This document shows positions 26,339 through 33,784 of a stretch of 33,784 nt of DNA, one piece after another; positions within the stretch are counted from its first letter, which is position 1, and each line of letters opens with the position of its first letter. Where the stretch lies: positions 1 through 33,784 of the forward strand of contig JAGQPV010000002.1 of NCBI GenBank assembly GCA_020426545.1, in the 5' to 3' direction. The notes under the pieces were generated by a model. That model was not told the origin of the DNA. It did no database searches and saw nothing but the letters and a program-made list of their open reading frames with translations. This DNA is from Planctomycetaceae bacterium. GTDB lineage: Bacteria > Planctomycetota > Planctomycetia > Planctomycetales > Planctomycetaceae. A program made the translations under genes and the position numbers.

Positions 26339-27454
26339 ATGAATAGAAAGCAAATCGGCATGATGTTCCGACTTCCCGTACCGCGCCTGCGTTTCGCCAC
26401 GAACTGTCTGCTGCCGGCCGCAGTCTGCTGTCTGCTGGCAGCCGGTTTGGCGCCGGTTGCTGCAGCCGCCGCGCCGGAAGCTGCTGGCAAGAAGACGGAA
26501 GCCCCGGTCAAGGAAGGGCCCGCCTGGGTGCGGGTCACGGAGAAAGCCGGCTGGCAGGCCCGCGATTCGCAGGGCGAACTGGCCTACCGCGACAAGCTGT
26601 GGATCTTCGGCGGCTGGTTCAGCTCCTACGCCGCCCCGCCACGCGATGTCTGGAGTTCTCCCGACGGCAAAGAGTGGACCATGGAGATCAAGAAGGCTCC
26701 GTGGAAGCACAGCGATCTGCCCATGACGGTCGTCTTCAAAGACCGCATGTGGCTGATGGGCGGCTGGTACAACGGCCGGCTGGAAGGTCACGAGGCCAGC
26801 AGCGAAGTCTGGTCGTCCACCGACGGAAAAGAGTGGGAACAGGCCACGGCGAAGGCCGGCTGGACACCGCGGCTGGCTGCCGGGCTGGTGACCTTCAAAG
26901 ACCGCATGTGGGTTCTCGGCGGAACGGAGAACTATTACTTCGGCGATGACTCCAGCCTGAAGAACGATGTGTGGAGTTCCGCCGACGGCAAAACCTGGCA
27001 GCAGGAAACAGCGGATGCCGGCTGGTCGCCCCGGTCTTATCATCAGGCCGTGGTCCTCAATGGCCGAATTTATGTCATGGGTGGTGGAAATTATGTGCCG
27101 AAATATCATGCGGTGAATGATGTCTGGAGTTCGGCCGACGGGAAAACCTGGAAGCAGGAAACCGAACACGCCCCCTGGCACGAACGGCTGTGGTTTTCCG
27201 CGGCCACTTATCGGGACCAGATCTGGGTCACGGGCGGGTGGTCCAACAATCCCTCAGTGAATCATGGTGATGTGTGGTATTCCTCGGACGGAGCCAGCTG
27301 GACCCAGCTGAAATCCCCTGAAATCTGGAAAGAACGTCACGAGCACTCGATGCTGGTGTTCCAGGACCAGCTGTGGATTCTGGGAGGCCACGCCCGCCCG
27401 CTGAGCAGTGAAGTCTGGTCGCTGTCGCTGCCGAAAGGCTGGCCCGGCCAGTAG
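26339..27454 (+). CDS. Secreted Kelch-like six-bladed beta-propeller protein
   Basis: 371 residues: a signal peptide (about 18-45, ending in a run of Ala) and then six repeats of about 50 residues. Each has a strand ending W-(I/V/L)-x-GG (about 88-92, 138-142, 191-195, 245-249, 296-300, 346-350), mostly preceded by KDRM or RDQ, and most end with a DVWSSADGKTW-type turn followed by about nine residues to another Trp. This is Kelch/galactose-oxidase propeller geometry, with the Asp-Gly turn typical of Kelch-like proteins. No enzyme site is visible, so it likely binds a ligand or partner outside the cell. Start choice: the ATG at 26339 has no clear ribosome site; ATGs at 26360 and 26363 are possible, and an upstream start at 26285 would add a non-signal segment. 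Confidence 0.85.
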   Translation: MNRKQIGMMFRLPVPRLRFATNCLLPAAVCCLLAAGLAPVAAAAAPEAAGKKTEAPVKEGPAWVRVTEKAGWQARDSQGELAYRDKLWIFGGWFSSYAAPPRDVWSSPDGKEWTMEIKKAPWKHSDLPMTVVFKDRMWLMGGWYNGRLEGHEASSEVWSSTDGKEWEQATAKAGWTPRLAAGLVTFKDRMWVLGGTENYYFGDDSSLKNDVWSSADGKTWQQETADAGWSPRSYHQAVVLNGRIYVMGGGNYVPKYHAVNDVWSSADGKTWKQETEHAPWHERLWFSAATYRDQIWVTGGWSNNPSVNHGDVWYSSDGASWTQLKSPEIWKERHEHSMLVFQDQLWILGGHARPLSSEVWSLSLPKGWPGQ

Positions 27455-27513
27455 CAGACTCCACAGCAGGTGGCACGTCCCGGAGGAACAACGGGCGCGA
27501 TCTTCTAATGTAA

Positions 27514-27530
27514 TCCAGGCTCTGCCTGAC
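27514..27530. repeat. Hairpin repeat element, copy 2
   Basis: TCCAGGCTCTGCCTGAC, a CAGGC-TCT-GCCTG hairpin, matches copy 1 at 23895-23911 in 16 of 17 bases. It overlaps the -35 part of the promoter candidate at 27526-27553. Confidence 0.45.
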
Positions 27531-27553
27531 GAATCTCATGCTCAATATATAAT
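27526..27553 (+). promoter_or_regulatory. Sigma70-like promoter candidate for the aminotransferase gene
   Basis: CTGACG (27526-27531, four of six bases of TTGACA), a 16-bp spacer and a perfect TATAAT (27548-27553) lie about 115 nt before the ATG at 27669. It is the best sigma70-like match noticed in the window, in an AT-richer patch, though it overlaps a repeat element. Confidence 0.45.
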
Positions 27554-27668
27554 CGGCCATTAAGATCCCGGAAGACACTGCCGCAGGAAGACATCAGGTC
27601 TTCATGCGGATCCCGGCGACAGTCATCCTCAGTTTAATGCCCCTCCCGGGCAGTAGAAGCATTTCGAT

Positions 27669-28853
27669 ATGAGCGACTGCAGCATCCAGCCCGTTTCCGC
27701 TCCGCGGCGGCTGCTGATGGGCCCCGGCCCCAGCGATATTTCTCCGCAGGTTCTCGCCCGGATGAGCGAAACGACGGTCGGCCACCTCGACCCGTACTTC
27801 CTGAAGATCATGGACGAAATGCAGTCCATGCTGCGGCAGATCTTCCGCACGAAGAACGAACTGACTCTGGCCGTCAGCGGGACCGGCAGTGCCGGCATGG
27901 AAGCCGCGGTGGTCAACCTGATCGAGCCGGGCGACCGGATGCTCGTCTGTCGCAACGGAGTCTTCGGTGGCCGCATGGCCGATGTGGCTGAGCGGGCCGG
28001 TGCCGAGGTCAAAGTGATCGACCGGGAGTTCGGCGAGGTCTTCACTCCGGAAGAAGTGGAGCAGGCCATCAAAGAGCATTCTCCGAAGGTCGTCGGCATT
28101 GTGCATGCGGAGACCTCGACCGGTGCCCGCCAGCCTCTGGAGGACATCTCCCGAATTGTGCACGGTGCCGGTGCTCTGCTGCTGGCCGATTGTGTGACTT
28201 CGCTGGGCGGCCTGCCGGTGGAAACCGACGGATGGGAACTGGATGCCGTTTACAGCGGCACGCAGAAATGCCTCAGCTGCCCGCCCGGACTGGCTCCGGT
28301 CACCTTCAGCAGCCGGGCTGTGGAAGTGATCGACGCCCGCAAGACGAAGGTCGCCAGCTGGTATCTTGATCTGACCATGGTCCGCAGCTACTGGGGTGGC
28401 GAACGGGCCTACCATCACACCGCGCCGATCAACATGAACTACGCGCTCCACGAAGCCTGCCGGCAGGTGCTGGTGGAAGGGCTGGAGAACCGCTGGGCCC
28501 GCCACGAACGCAATCATCTGGGCCTGGCAGCGGGCCTGCAGGCACTGGGCCTGGAATATGCCGTGGCGGAAAGTCATCGTCTGCCGATGCTGAATGCGGT
28601 TCGCATTCCGGAGGGCGTCGACGACGCAGCCGTGCGACGGCAGCTGCTGCAGGAATTCGGCATCGAGATTGGTGGCGGCCTGGGGCCCATGAAGGGCAAA
28701 ACCTGGCGGATTGGTCTGATGGGCGACACGTGCCGTGAAACCAGCGTGCTGCTGTTCCTGGCGGCGGTCGAACGCTGTCTGGCCGATCAGGGGCGGAGTG
28801 TCCCGGCGGGTGCCGGTGTGGCTGCCGCCAATGCCTTTTTCGGGTCTCACTGA
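27669..28853 (+). CDS. Class V aminotransferase, alanine/serine-glyoxylate type
   Basis: 394 residues, cytoplasmic, PLP-dependent. Family marks: [18 protein letters not shown] near the N-terminus, [13 protein letters not shown] (phosphate-binding loop), [29 protein letters not shown] with the PLP-binding Asp, and [13 protein letters not shown] with the Schiff-base Lys200. Enzymes of this group transfer the amino group of alanine or serine to glyoxylate, giving glycine. They detoxify glyoxylate and, in methylotrophs, serve the serine cycle. The next gene belongs to C1-cofactor chemistry, which makes a serine-glyoxylate role worth testing. Alternatives within the family (such as phosphonate or isoserine transaminases) cannot be excluded by eye. 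Confidence 0.9.
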   Translation: MSDCSIQPVSAPRRLLMGPGPSDISPQVLARMSETTVGHLDPYFLKIMDEMQSMLRQIFRTKNELTLAVSGTGSAGMEAAVVNLIEPGDRMLVCRNGVFGGRMADVAERAGAEVKVIDREFGEVFTPEEVEQAIKEHSPKVVGIVHAETSTGARQPLEDISRIVHGAGALLLADCVTSLGGLPVETDGWELDAVYSGTQKCLSCPPGLAPVTFSSRAVEVIDARKTKVASWYLDLTMVRSYWGGERAYHHTAPINMNYALHEACRQVLVEGLENRWARHERNHLGLAAGLQALGLEYAVAESHRLPMLNAVRIPEGVDDAAVRRQLLQEFGIEIGGGLGPMKGKTWRIGLMGDTCRETSVLLFLAAVERCLADQGRSVPAGAGVAAANAFFGSH

Positions 28854-28870
28854 CGGACCGTCCGGCAGTC

Positions 28871-28891
28871 AACCGGCCCCGTTCCCCGGTT
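28871..28891 (+). terminator. Hairpin downstream of aminotransferase gene
   Basis: AACCGG (28871-28876) pairs with CCGGTT (28886-28891) around a 9-nt loop, 18 nt after the stop. A second perfect hairpin GGCGGA/TCCGCC lies at 28911-28927. Neither has a T-run. Confidence 0.35.
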
Positions 28892-29087
28892 CAGCCGTCT
28901 CGCACCCTCAGGCGGACGCATTCCGCCAGCTGGTGAAATCTCACGGGAGACCAGCCGGGTGGGTGCCGCCGGTCAAACCGGGCGGGGCGAACTTCGGATC
29001 GCCGTCTGCGAATTTCGGACTGCGGGCCGGAGAACACCTTTGTCTCAGCTGTGAGGCTGCACTGGACTGCCAGAGGCGAAAGCCGCA

Positions 29088-30560
29088 ATGTCTGCCGAGC
29101 GGATCCTGCTGATAACCGGCAAACTGGCCGAACCGGCTCTCCGGCGCACCCTCAGCCAGGCCGGTGCCCCGGAAGGGCTGCAGTGGGAAGTGGCCGTACT
29201 TCGCATCAGTGTGGCGGCGCTGATGCACGCCGACTGGGTCGGCCGGCAGCTGCGTCGCGGGGCAAGTGCCGGCGAACCACTGCCGGAACCTCTGGCCGAC
29301 TTCAGCCGCGTGCTGCTGCCCGGCTGGTGCGAGGGTGACCTGGCTCCGCTGGAACAGGAATTCGGCGTTCCGTTCGAGCGGGGGCCGAAGGATCTGGCCG
29401 ACTTGCCGACCTGGCTGTGGGGCAGTTCCCGCCCGCCGGCCGACCTGTCCCGTTACGACATTGAAATCCTGGCCGAGATCAACCATGCCCCCCGCCTGAG
29501 CGAAACAGAACTCCTGGCAGCGGCCAGCAGCTATCGCACCAGCGGGGCCAATGTCATCGACCTGGGCTGCATTCCCGGTGAAACCTGGGCCGATGCGGGC
29601 CCGGCAACCAGAAGACTGCGGAACGAGGGTTTCCGCATCTCAATCGACAGTTTCAACAGAGCTGAAGTCGAAGCCTCGGTGGAGCAGGGGGCCGAACTGG
29701 TCCTCAGTGTGAACCAGTCCAACCTCAAGTGGGCCGCTCAACTGCCCGCGGAACTGGTCGCCATTCCCGATGACCCCCGCGATCTGGATTCTCTGGAACC
29801 CACAGTCGAAACGCTGCGGCAGCACCAGGCCCGCTTTCGTATCGACCCGATCCTGGAACCACTGGGCGTGGGCCTGGCGGAATCAATTGTTCGCTGCCAT
29901 GCGGCCGGCCAGCGGTGGCCCGATGTGCCGCTCATGCTGGGCGTGGGGAATGTCACCGAACTGGCCGAAGCCGACACGGCCGGCATGAGCCTGCTGCTGG
30001 CGGGACTGTGCCAGGAACTGAAGGTCACCTGCGTGCTGACGACCGAGGTGATTAACTGGGCCAGAACCGCCGTGCGGGAATTCGACCTCGCCCGCCGGCT
30101 GGTGCGTCATGCGGCCGAGAACCACACCGTGCCCAAGCATGTGGATTCCCGTCTGGTCATGCTGCGGGATTCGCAACTGCGGAGCCCGTCGCTTGCCGAA
30201 CTGACCGAACTGGCCGGGCAGCTGACGGATCCCAACTTCCGCCTGTTTGCCGCGGCCGGCCTGCTGCACATGATGAACGGTGATGGCTGGTGGCAGGGAG
30301 CCGATGCCTTTGGCGTCTTCCGGCAGATGCTCGCCCGATCAGACAGAACCCTGAAGCCAGACCATGCCTTTTACCTCGGTTACGAAATGGCCCTCGCGGA
30401 AACAGCTCTCAAACTGGGAAAAAACTATCGGCAGGATCAGCCGCTCCAGTGGGGACTGCTGACTGCCGACAATCAGGAGACAGCACCCGACCGAACCGGG
30501 AAGGCCACCCGGCCGGAGACACCCGACCACGGCAGTCACCATCCACCCCCGATTGAATAA
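29088..30560 (+). CDS. Dihydropteroate-synthase-like protein (DUF6513 type), probable tetrahydromethanopterin-related
   Basis: 490 residues. An N-terminal domain (about 1-120) that starts ILLITGKLAEPALRRTL has no enzyme motif I can name. From about residue 125 a TIM-barrel similar to dihydropteroate synthase follows: SGANVIDLGCIPGETWAD corresponds to the GAxIIDIGGEST segment, ISIDSFNRAEVEASVEQGAELVLSVN to the ISVDT segment, and RIDPILEPLGVG to a later strand. Proteins of this form occur with tetrahydromethanopterin-linked C1 genes in methylotrophs and planctomycetes. It probably acts on a pterin or p-aminobenzoate-derived intermediate, but the reaction is not established. pabB follows 83 bp downstream. 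The C-terminal 30 residues are charged and Pro-rich. Confidence 0.82.
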   Translation: MSAERILLITGKLAEPALRRTLSQAGAPEGLQWEVAVLRISVAALMHADWVGRQLRRGASAGEPLPEPLADFSRVLLPGWCEGDLAPLEQEFGVPFERGPKDLADLPTWLWGSSRPPADLSRYDIEILAEINHAPRLSETELLAAASSYRTSGANVIDLGCIPGETWADAGPATRRLRNEGFRISIDSFNRAEVEASVEQGAELVLSVNQSNLKWAAQLPAELVAIPDDPRDLDSLEPTVETLRQHQARFRIDPILEPLGVGLAESIVRCHAAGQRWPDVPLMLGVGNVTELAEADTAGMSLLLAGLCQELKVTCVLTTEVINWARTAVREFDLARRLVRHAAENHTVPKHVDSRLVMLRDSQLRSPSLAELTELAGQLTDPNFRLFAAAGLLHMMNGDGWWQGADAFGVFRQMLARSDRTLKPDHAFYLGYEMALAETALKLGKNYRQDQPLQWGLLTADNQETAPDRTGKATRPETPDHGSHHPPPIE

Positions 30561-30643
30561 CAGCTCGCAATCGTACAGCCGGAATTCGTGGCTGTCGCTT
30601 TTTCGCTGACTTCTCTTTTCTATTCACTGCAGGTCTGTGTTCC

Positions 30644-32188
30644 ATGTTTCCGCTGGTGCATGAACTCGATTCACCTCCCCGGCCGGCTGCCGCCCTGGCT
30701 GCCGTCTCGCACCTGCCGGGCGTGCTGCTGCTGGAATCCGTCCTGCAGACACCGGGAACAGGTCAGTTTTCGTTTCTCGTCGCCGAGCCCTGGCAGTGGT
30801 TTCAGCTGCAGCAGGCCGAGTACGGGCTCGACCCGTTTGCCGGGATCCGGGCGGCCATGCAGGGGATGGAAGCCGAACATCTCAGCGACCTCCCGCCCTT
30901 CCAGGGGGGCGCGGCCGGCCTGCTGAGTTATGAACTGGGCGGCTGTTTTGAACGGCTGCCCGTGCCGGCGGTTGATGAGTTTGCATTGCCGGTCCTGGCG
31001 GTCGGCCTGTATGACAGTGTGGTGGCCTGGAACCATCACACCGGCCAGGCGTGGATCATCTCCCAGGGTTTCCCCGAGATTTCGCCCCGCGCCAGAAAGC
31101 AGCGGGCCGAGGAGCAACTGCGGCGGTGGCAGGTCCGTCTGGATCACGTCAACAGCAGCGCGGACGGCAGCACCAGCCCTGACGGCCAGACCGCGGACAG
31201 TCCGAGTCGGCATGGTTCGTCCGCGAACCCGACAGCAGCGGCAGCGTCTTTGAAGTCTGACAGCGGGCGTGCCAGCAGAGCGGCCTGGCCGGTGGAGTCC
31301 CTGCCGGGCATCACCGTTCCCTCCGCGCTGTGCAGTAACTTCACCCGCCCCGCCTACGAGGCAGCGGTTGCCCGGGTGATTGAACACATCGCCGCGGGAG
31401 ATATTTTCCAGGCGAACCTCTCTCAGCGAATGTCTCTGCCGGTGACGGCCACACCGCTGGAACTGTATCAGCGACTGCGGGAAACCAACCCCGCGCCGCT
31501 GGCCGGCTACCTGAACAGGGGAGACTGGGCCGTGGTGAGTTCCTCTCCGGAACGCTTTCTGCAGATTCAGGGAACCACCGTCGAAACCCGCCCCATTAAA
31601 GGCACCCGCGGACGACGCCACCGCCCCGAGGCCGATCTGTTTTCCCTTGATGAACTCCGCGAAAGCAGCAAGGATCAGGCGGAAAACGTCATGATTGTCG
31701 ACCTGCTGCGGAACGATCTGTCGCGGGCCTGCCGGCCGGGCACTATCCGAGTTCCCCAGCTGTGCGAGGTGGAATCCTACCAGACCGTGCAGCACCTGGT
31801 TTCTGTCGTGACCGGCGAACTGCGGGAGGAGGCCACCGCGTGGGACCTGCTGGCGGCCACATTTCCCGGAGGGTCCATCACCGGGGCTCCCAAAGTCCGG
31901 GCCATGGAGATTATCGCCAGCCTGGAACCCACGGTGCGTGGCCCGTACTGTGGTTCGCTGTTCTACTGCGGGTTCGATGGCTGGATGGACAGCAGCATTC
32001 TGATCCGCACGCTCGTCCATCGCGATGGAATCGCGCACTGTTCCGCTGGCGGAGGAATCGTGGCCATGTCCAGCCCGGCCGATGAATACGAGGAAACGAT
32101 GCACAAGGCAGCCGGCATGCTGCAGGTGCTGGCCGATTTCTCTCCCGGTGCCCCGGCCAAGACCGCAGGACGGGAGCCGCAGCGGTGA
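30644..32188 (+). CDS. pabB: Aminodeoxychorismate synthase component I (PabB)
   Basis: 514 residues. The chorismate-binding domain starts near 225 (NFTRPAYEAAVARVIEHIAAGDIFQANLSQR) and ends in AGGGIVAMSSPADEYEE. The PIKGT motif with Lys319 is the mark of PabB, where this lysine attacks chorismate; anthranilate synthase TrpE has PIAGT instead. PabB with PabA makes 4-amino-4-deoxychorismate, the precursor of p-aminobenzoate. The N-terminal domain (about 1-150) is followed by a low-complexity linker of about 55 residues (rich in Ser, Asp, Gly, Ala) before the catalytic domain. The gene overlaps pabA by 4 bp. No aminodeoxychorismate lyase (pabC) gene is in the window. Confidence 0.92.
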   Translation: MFPLVHELDSPPRPAAALAAVSHLPGVLLLESVLQTPGTGQFSFLVAEPWQWFQLQQAEYGLDPFAGIRAAMQGMEAEHLSDLPPFQGGAAGLLSYELGGCFERLPVPAVDEFALPVLAVGLYDSVVAWNHHTGQAWIISQGFPEISPRARKQRAEEQLRRWQVRLDHVNSSADGSTSPDGQTADSPSRHGSSANPTAAAASLKSDSGRASRAAWPVESLPGITVPSALCSNFTRPAYEAAVARVIEHIAAGDIFQANLSQRMSLPVTATPLELYQRLRETNPAPLAGYLNRGDWAVVSSSPERFLQIQGTTVETRPIKGTRGRRHRPEADLFSLDELRESSKDQAENVMIVDLLRNDLSRACRPGTIRVPQLCEVESYQTVQHLVSVVTGELREEATAWDLLAATFPGGSITGAPKVRAMEIIASLEPTVRGPYCGSLFYCGFDGWMDSSILIRTLVHRDGIAHCSAGGGIVAMSSPADEYEETMHKAAGMLQVLADFSPGAPAKTAGREPQR

Positions 32189-32898
32189 TTGTGCTGATCG
32201 ACAATTACGACAGCTTCGTCTACAACCTGGCCCGGTATCTGGAGGAGCTGGGCCAGCCGACGACCGTGGTCCGCAACGATGCCATGACCGTGGCCGAACT
32301 GCGGCGCCTGCAGCCGGCGGCCCTGGTGCTGTCGCCTGGGCCGGGTACACCGGAAGACGCCGGCATCTGCATGGATGCCGTCCGCGAACTGGGGCCGGAA
32401 GTCCCGCTGCTCGGTGTCTGTCTTGGTCATCAGGCGATTGCCGCAGCCTCCGGCGGGCTGGTGGTGCGTTCCCCGCTGCCCGTGCACGGACGATCCTCCG
32501 AAGTGGTCCATCAGGGGCACCCGCTGTTTGCCGGCATGCCCTCGCCGTTTACAGCCGCACGGTATCATTCGCTGCTGGTCGATGAATCGACTCTGCCGGA
32601 TTCTCTGGAAATCATCGCCCGCACCACCGAGGGCCTGCCGATGGCGATTGCCCATCGCACGCACAGGGTGTTCGGGGTGCAGTTTCATCCGGAGTCGGTA
32701 CTCACCACGACCGGCCACCGGCTGCTGGCGGCCTTTCTGGGCCTGGCCGGACTGCCCTGCAGCTCGCTGCCCCCGGGCGACATGCCGGCTCCCCGTCAGC
32801 CGGAATCCTGGCCCCCCGTGCCGGATTCCTTCCCGCCCGCCGCTGCAGATCCCGGCGATCCGGCGGAGCCCACCGGCAACCTCCCCCTGCACTGGTAG
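32185..32898 (+). CDS. pabA: Glutamine amidotransferase of aminodeoxychorismate/anthranilate synthase (PabA/TrpG)
   Basis: 237 residues, class I glutamine amidotransferase that supplies ammonia to PabB. LIDNYDSFVYNL opens the fold; LSPGPGTPEDAG is the oxyanion-hole strand; Cys79 in GVCLGHQ is the nucleophile; His168 and Glu170 in FHPES complete the triad. It starts at GTG 32185, whose GTGA overlaps the pabB stop, so translation is coupled; GGGAG lies upstream. Family members often serve both PabB and TrpE; the neighbour favours PabA. The last 45 residues are Pro-rich and beyond the family's usual end. Confidence 0.93.
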   Translation: MIVLIDNYDSFVYNLARYLEELGQPTTVVRNDAMTVAELRRLQPAALVLSPGPGTPEDAGICMDAVRELGPEVPLLGVCLGHQAIAAASGGLVVRSPLPVHGRSSEVVHQGHPLFAGMPSPFTAARYHSLLVDESTLPDSLEIIARTTEGLPMAIAHRTHRVFGVQFHPESVLTTTGHRLLAAFLGLAGLPCSSLPPGDMPAPRQPESWPPVPDSFPPAAADPGDPAEPTGNLPLHW

Positions 32899-32904
32899 TC
32901 CTGT

Positions 32905-32928
32905 ACCGGTCGGGCAGACCCGACTGGT
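32905..32928 (+). terminator. Hairpin just after pabA
   Basis: ACCGGTCGGG (32905-32914) pairs with CCCGACTGGT (32919-32928) with one G-U pair and the tetraloop CAGA, 7 nt after the stop codon. No T-run follows. Confidence 0.5.
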
Positions 32929-33066
32929 CACAGCAGCTGCGGTGGCTGCGGAAAGTCTGGCTCCGGCACGACCCGTCTGTTCCGTGCTTTTCACACGGAC
33001 ACCCGTCAGCTGGCATTCCATGGCCGGTTTCAGAGTGGCTCCCGTGTCTGAAATTCCGATGACACC

Positions 33067-33126
33067 GAGAACAGGTGGCTGTTCCTGCCCTGTTCTCATT
33101 TCTCCCGCTCATGTCGTCAGCGGGAG
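33067..33126 (+). promoter_or_regulatory. Leader of thioredoxin gene with competing hairpins
   Basis: GAACAG (33069-33074) can pair either with CTGTTC at 33079-33084 (4-nt loop) or, extended to GAGAACAG (33067-33074), with CTGTTCTC at 33090-33097. Both cannot form together. A separate perfect 8-bp stem, CTCCCGCT (33102-33109) with AGCGGGAG (33119-33126), follows, about 33 nt before the ATG. The arrangement resembles an attenuator or structured leader but matches no riboswitch I know. Confidence 0.35.
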
Positions 33127-33159
33127 CAGACCGGACCCGCCGCGCCGTGAAGGCCCGCC

Positions 33160-33784
33160 ATGCGACGCCGCTGCTTTCTCAGCCTGCTGATGGTTGCCAT
33201 GGCCGGAACGCCATCGCTGGCAGCTGCAGCGAACACTCCCCCGCCAGTCCGCGGTTGGCACCACAATGTGGCCGATGCCGTCCGGGATGTCGAGCAGCTG
33301 GATGTGCCGCTGGTAATGCACTTTCACGCCTCGTGGTGTGGCCCGTGCAAACGGATGGACCGCGAAGTCCTCAGCTCCAGCGCACTGCGGGATCACCTGG
33401 GACGACGGCTGGTGGGCGTGAAAGTCGATGCCGACCAGCACCCGGAACTGCTGGAGAAATTCGGCGTGGGGTCGCTTCCCACGGATCTGATTCTCGACCC
33501 CAACGGCAAGGTGCTGGCCCGGATGAAGGGCTACCAGGAACCGAGGGAATACCTGGGCCGGCTGGCCCGCGCGGAGGCCAACTACGCCAGCGAACGGAAG
33601 GTTCGCATTGCCCGGCAGCGAAGCAGCGAACCCACCGAACTGCATCTTTCCCGCCGCAACACGCCTTCCTCCGTCGATAAACTGCATCCCGGCGAAGATC
33701 GCGAGTCCGCGGCGAATAACAAACCGCCCGGCGATGGCTCGCTCAATCTGCATGAAGGCATGCTGGTCGGGCTGGGCGGATACA
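33160..33784 (+). CDS. Secreted thioredoxin-fold protein (3' end outside window)
   Basis: 208 residues are visible and the frame is open at the window end. An N-terminal signal peptide (MRRRCFLSLLMVAMAG, cut near SLAAAA) exports it. The thioredoxin domain covers about 45-150: VMHFHASWCGPCKRMD holds the redox pair Cys60-Cys63, and GVGSLPTDLILDPNG contains the cis-Pro loop. It would reduce or isomerise disulfides, or act as a redox partner, in the periplasm. After a charged linker (about 165-200) the visible end reads LVGLGGY; this may open a second domain, which cannot be judged here. GAAGG, 6 nt before the ATG, supports the start. Confidence 0.87.
   Translation, partial: MRRRCFLSLLMVAMAGTPSLAAAANTPPPVRGWHHNVADAVRDVEQLDVPLVMHFHASWCGPCKRMDREVLSSSALRDHLGRRLVGVKVDADQHPELLEKFGVGSLPTDLILDPNGKVLARMKGYQEPREYLGRLARAEANYASERKVRIARQRSSEPTELHLSRRNTPSSVDKLHPGEDRESAANNKPPGDGSLNLHEGMLVGLGGY

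Noticed and set aside
30671-32350. Minus-strand open frame of about 560 residues
   Set aside because: It is antisense to pabB/pabA, which carry complete catalytic motifs.

Overview
The window looks like a piece of a planctomycete chromosome, most likely order Planctomycetales. This rests on two tandem DUF1559 proteins with a prepilin-type N-terminus and a C-terminal H-X9-DG motif, a dihydropteroate-synthase-like protein of the type linked to tetrahydromethanopterin C1 chemistry, a large Ser/Thr kinase with an Ala/Pro-rich tail, high GC (by eye about 60-65%) and long non-coding gaps. Taxonomy is inferred from gene content only. Twenty-three genes are supported, two of them cut by the window edges (a CheR-type methyltransferase at the left, a secreted thioredoxin at the right). 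No tRNA, rRNA, CRISPR array, transposase or integrase was seen.

Layout. 1-270: end of a CheR gene. 1070-5233: an ABC-2 type export system (ATPase, permease, and a translationally coupled membrane-anchored protein of unknown function). 5345-6211 (minus): a secreted sialate O-acetylesterase-like SGNH hydrolase, convergent with the ABC genes across a perfect 14-bp hairpin. 6521-10214: a two-CBS-domain protein, then korA-korB for a 2-oxoacid:ferredoxin oxidoreductase, ending at a textbook intrinsic terminator. 10325-11465: more than 1 kb without a gene. 11466-14061: the two DUF1559 genes. 14230-15960 (minus): release factor 3 with a repeat-bearing N-terminal extension.

16844-21013: a WYL-domain regulator (plus) diverges from an SF2 helicase gene followed by a DUF932-like gene (both minus). 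The 406-bp divergent region carries several inverted repeats, including one centred on GGAAAATTTT. The architecture resembles regulator-controlled DNA-damage or anti-phage modules and is the best candidate here for an undescribed system. The function is inference.

21178-23850: a membrane-tethered protein with two kinase domains in tandem; the first has lost both catalytic aspartates (pseudokinase) and the second is intact. 24094-28853: a run of metabolic and secreted-protein genes (alpha/beta hydrolase, PhoD-like phosphatase, six-bladed Kelch-like secreted protein, class V aminotransferase of the serine/alanine-glyoxylate type). 29088-32898: the dihydropteroate-synthase-like protein followed by pabB and pabA (4-bp overlap), a grouping that suggests p-aminobenzoate supply for a pterin cofactor. 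33160-end: a secreted thioredoxin-fold protein.

Many genes are followed within about 100 nt by a strong GC-rich hairpin without a U-tract; only the korB terminator has a clear run of T. All functions are read from motifs; no database search was possible.
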